Position numbers and translations under genes: made by a program | Part shown: one piece after another, positions 61,771-64,000 of the stretch | How positions within the stretch are numbered: the first letter of the stretch is position 1 | How the letters are laid out: each line of letters opens with the position of its first letter | Origin: Sindora glabra | Taxonomy: Eukaryota > Streptophyta > Magnoliopsida > Fabales > Fabaceae | Reading direction: 5' to 3' | Length of the DNA: 64,000 nt | Assembly: GCA_020226215.1 (NCBI GenBank) | Contig: CM035228.1 | Span: forward strand, 2,409,901 to 2,473,900 | The notes under the pieces: generated by a model | Database searches by the model: none | What the model saw: only the letters and a program-made list of their open reading frames with translations | What the model was told of the DNA's origin: nothing

Positions 61771-62789
61771 TGACATGTCTTTTTAATATTGTATTTGTAC
61801 GAAAGGCATAAATAACATGGAGCTTTATGGCATATAAATTTGGCCATTCCATGATTCCCAAAACGTCGATGTTTTCTTAGTCACGTGCTTAATTTGCCTA
61901 TTCGAGTGCATGATCTCATTCCTCTCTTCTTACAAATCCCCACTTTTCAGAAAAAATATCACAGATTACAGAACTCGGGAGTGGAAAGCAATACTGGGAA
62001 ATGATTCATAAATATTTATTTTAAAATAGTAAGATTGAATGGATCACTAATTTATACATGTTCTAGAATGTTATTTGTTTATGTGAACAACTGCTGGTAA
62101 TGAATGAAGCTGAATCATACATGGCAGGCAGGGGAATCATTAGTCTTCGTCCTCCTGATTTCTCTGTCTATTCAGTCATAGAAGCCAGCCGGACAGACAT
62201 TATCATCAACTTGCTGCTAATTATTCTCTGTTACTGTATGAATGGCACGCCATTTTTTATCAAAGATTTCATTTCCAACACGCCCAGAACAAAGTAGAAC
62301 TCTGTGGAAATGATGGATGCTCTCTGATTGATTATATTATGGAAACCAACATTTCATAATGCTTTTAAATCACAAAAGAAGTGTATATTTATTCTCGAAT
62401 CTACCCTGTTAAAAGGGGAAAAAAAAGAAAAAAAAAAGAAAGGTTGTTGAGATGGGAATTGAAATAGGACGGCTGATTTGATCGGGTTTTTACTTGTTAG
62501 TCCAAAGCTTAAATATTTAATAGAGCAGACGGATGGAATTAATAGTGGATGGGATGAAAAGTGGGAATCCCTCAAAGGACGAAGAGGGGATAGCATTTCT
62601 TTTGGAGTTTGATATTCCCCCTCTTTTAAATAGGCCATTACAGTGACGATTGGCTTGCTCGGGGCATCTAATTTAGGCCATTAATAATCACTAGCTTTAT
62701 GCCATCGCACCAAATATTCCTACGTCACACGTCTTATTCTCAACACCTGAACATGCAACTCTATTCTTAATTATCAGAAATCAGGGTGG
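61771..62789. other. Intergenic, no gene seen
   Basis: The transporter 3' flank, then about 1 kb with only short open frames of no known kind. A TTTTAAATA near 62624 could be a promoter element but no gene follows closely. Confidence 0.4.
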
Positions 62790-63045
62790 GTCTATTCATT
62801 TACTATTTTTAAAAATAAAACAATTTCTTTGGGCATTCGATTTTAAAATTAATTTCTAAATATGTAATTTAGAAATAAAAAATAAATTTTAAATATTTTC
62901 TTAATTATGTTAATTTTGTAATTATATAAAATATTTCTTATTTGTAATATTAAATATCTTTAAATATTTATTTTCTTTTGATTTGAAAACAACTTTTGAA
63001 TTTTTTTTAAAATACAAAAATAAAAACATATCCAAACATATTTTT
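62790..63045 (-). repeat. Dispersed MITE-like repeat, copy 4
   Basis: The reverse complement aligns with copy 1: GGATATGTTTTTATTTTTGT, then AATATTACAAATAAGAAATA, TATAATTACAAAA and CTAAATTACATATTTAGAAA in matching order. It lies about 200 bases upstream of the DMP start codon, within its probable promoter. Confidence 0.65.
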
Positions 63046-63170
63046 TGGAGGATAAAGTGGAAACTACATTAGAAAATGTTTTTCTTGCTCGTACTTTAAT
63101 ATTAAAAAAAATTATGTAAAAAATTAGGGTATCTTATTTCTGGTTTTTATGCCATGCTATTTTTTTTCCC

Positions 63171-63176
63171 TATATA
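63171..63176 (+). promoter_or_regulatory. Candidate TATA box for the DMP gene
   Basis: TATATA just after a T/C-rich tract (TTTTTTTTCCC), 65-70 bases before the DMP ATG; good spacing for a short leader. Confidence 0.5.
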
Positions 63177-63240
63177 TTATGGTAAACTCATACGAGCGTT
63201 AATTGCAGAAATTACTAACCCTTAAAAACTCAAGTCTTCA

Positions 63241-64000
63241 ATGGCTAATCAGAAGGCCAACCCTTTCGAAGCAAACCCACCCTTCTCTATGTCCTCCCCT
63301 GTTGTACCCAATCAGCAACCTCATCAACCAACCTTCGATGCAGGCAACTCCGAATCAGCTTCTCCTAGTCAACAGCTGCTTCCACCACCTGAAAACCAAC
63401 ACCACTCCGTCCACTTGTTCCGAGCTTCAATTCCATCGCCGTTACTTCAGGCCCATCACTCTGGAACCGAGCGAGTGCTCTCGCTTTTATTGAACCCGCC
63501 ATTTCAACCCCGGAGCTTCAACCATCATTCCAACACCCCCCTGCAGTTTCAACATGCATATTCATGGCCTTCCTCCAATGAATCTCCATCTGCGGATCAG
63601 GTGAGCCGATACCGCCATGCTTCATCACTACCATCATTTGAAATCGAAAATAGCTATCAACAAGAAGCAACTCCTCATCCAAAACACATAGAACCCGCGC
63701 AACAACAAAAACCACCACCAACACGACCAGAATCACCTTTGCCCGGACCAGCCACGAAGAAGAGACTGGCTGCAAGAGCCTCCGATCTTGCGTACCTTTT
63801 GCCAACAGGGACGGTTCTAGCATTTCAAACCCTCATACCTTCTCTCTCTAACAGTGGGAAATGCCAGATCACCAACATGTACCTCGTGGGAAGCGTCATT
63901 GCCTGCTGTGCCATCACTTGCTTTCTCTCTTGTTTCACGGACAGCTTCATGAGTGTCGAAAATAAAGTATACTATGGCATTGCTACCATCAACAGCTTTT
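63241..64000 (+). CDS. DMP (DUF679) membrane protein, 5' part, long N-terminus
   Basis: The frame opens at ATG 63241 and stays open to the window edge: 253 codons, gene incomplete. The first 170 or so residues are Pro-, Gln-, Ser- and His-rich with no domain. At about 172 the DUF679 core begins: a KKRLAARASDLAYLLPTGT block, AFQTLIPSLSNSGKC, then a hydrophobic helix and CFTDSFMS with KVYYGIAT, the family signature. DMPs are small four-helix proteins of tonoplast, ER or plasma membrane, tied to membrane remodelling, ageing and, for DMP8/9, gamete fusion. The N-terminus is much longer than the 30-70 residues usual in the family. The start is the first ATG of the frame, follows a TATA by about 70 bases, and is the one I prefer, but no internal Met just before the core gives a normal-length alternative. 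Confidence 0.85.
   Translation, partial: MANQKANPFEANPPFSMSSPVVPNQQPHQPTFDAGNSESASPSQQLLPPPENQHHSVHLFRASIPSPLLQAHHSGTERVLSLLLNPPFQPRSFNHHSNTPLQFQHAYSWPSSNESPSADQVSRYRHASSLPSFEIENSYQQEATPHPKHIEPAQQQKPPPTRPESPLPGPATKKRLAARASDLAYLLPTGTVLAFQTLIPSLSNSGKCQITNMYLVGSVIACCAITCFLSCFTDSFMSVENKVYYGIATINSF

Overview
This is a piece of a dicot plant nuclear chromosome. It is AT-rich, its genes are split by GT-AG introns, and most encode plant-only families: a gibberellin receptor, a histidine phosphotransfer protein, an ERD6-like sugar carrier, a DMP membrane protein and plant receptor-like kinases. The spaces between genes hold plant transposons (MULE, L1-type LINE, MITEs). I cannot name the species from the sequence.

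Layout. 1-3 kb is gene-free. A GID1 gibberellin receptor lies at 3741-5475 (+). A 5.8-kb Mutator-like element (MULE) spans 6925-12737; it has long terminal inverted repeats, a candidate 9-bp target duplication, a broken MURA-type transposase and a GRF zinc-finger fragment on the opposite strand. A single-exon, tail-anchored coiled-coil protein follows at 13802-15685 (-). A six-exon cytokinin-type phosphotransfer gene (AHP) is at 19173-20665 (-). A 2-kb foldback sequence is at 23450-25512. A nine-exon ATG18h-type autophagy gene (26443-31564, -) and a nine-exon cytoplasmic kinase of the RBK/RLCK-VI type (32647-35730, -) come next.

36-55 kb is a repeat desert. It holds a 550-bp MULE-type MITE with a perfect 9-bp target duplication, a lone RNase H remnant, a ~119-bp tandem repeat, members of a dispersed MITE family and a ~6-kb decayed LINE on the minus strand. 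Genes resume with a SPARK-domain receptor kinase (55764-57519, +) broken by one extra G, an 18-exon ERD6-like sugar transporter (58373-61770, +) and the 5' part of a DMP (DUF679) gene that runs off the window (63241-64000, +).

The genes are unrelated single loci, not a cluster or pathway. GID1, AHP and the two kinases all work in hormone or surface signalling, but I see no sign that this is more than coincidence. I rebuilt exon structures by hand from splice signals, reading phase and remembered family proteins; for the four multi-exon genes the exon lengths sum to whole codons with no internal stop. I found no convincing new biological system. The best leads are the foldback, the MITE that shares 26 exact bases with a kinase exon about 4.7 kb away, the GRF fragment inside the MULE, and the single-base break in the SPARK kinase.
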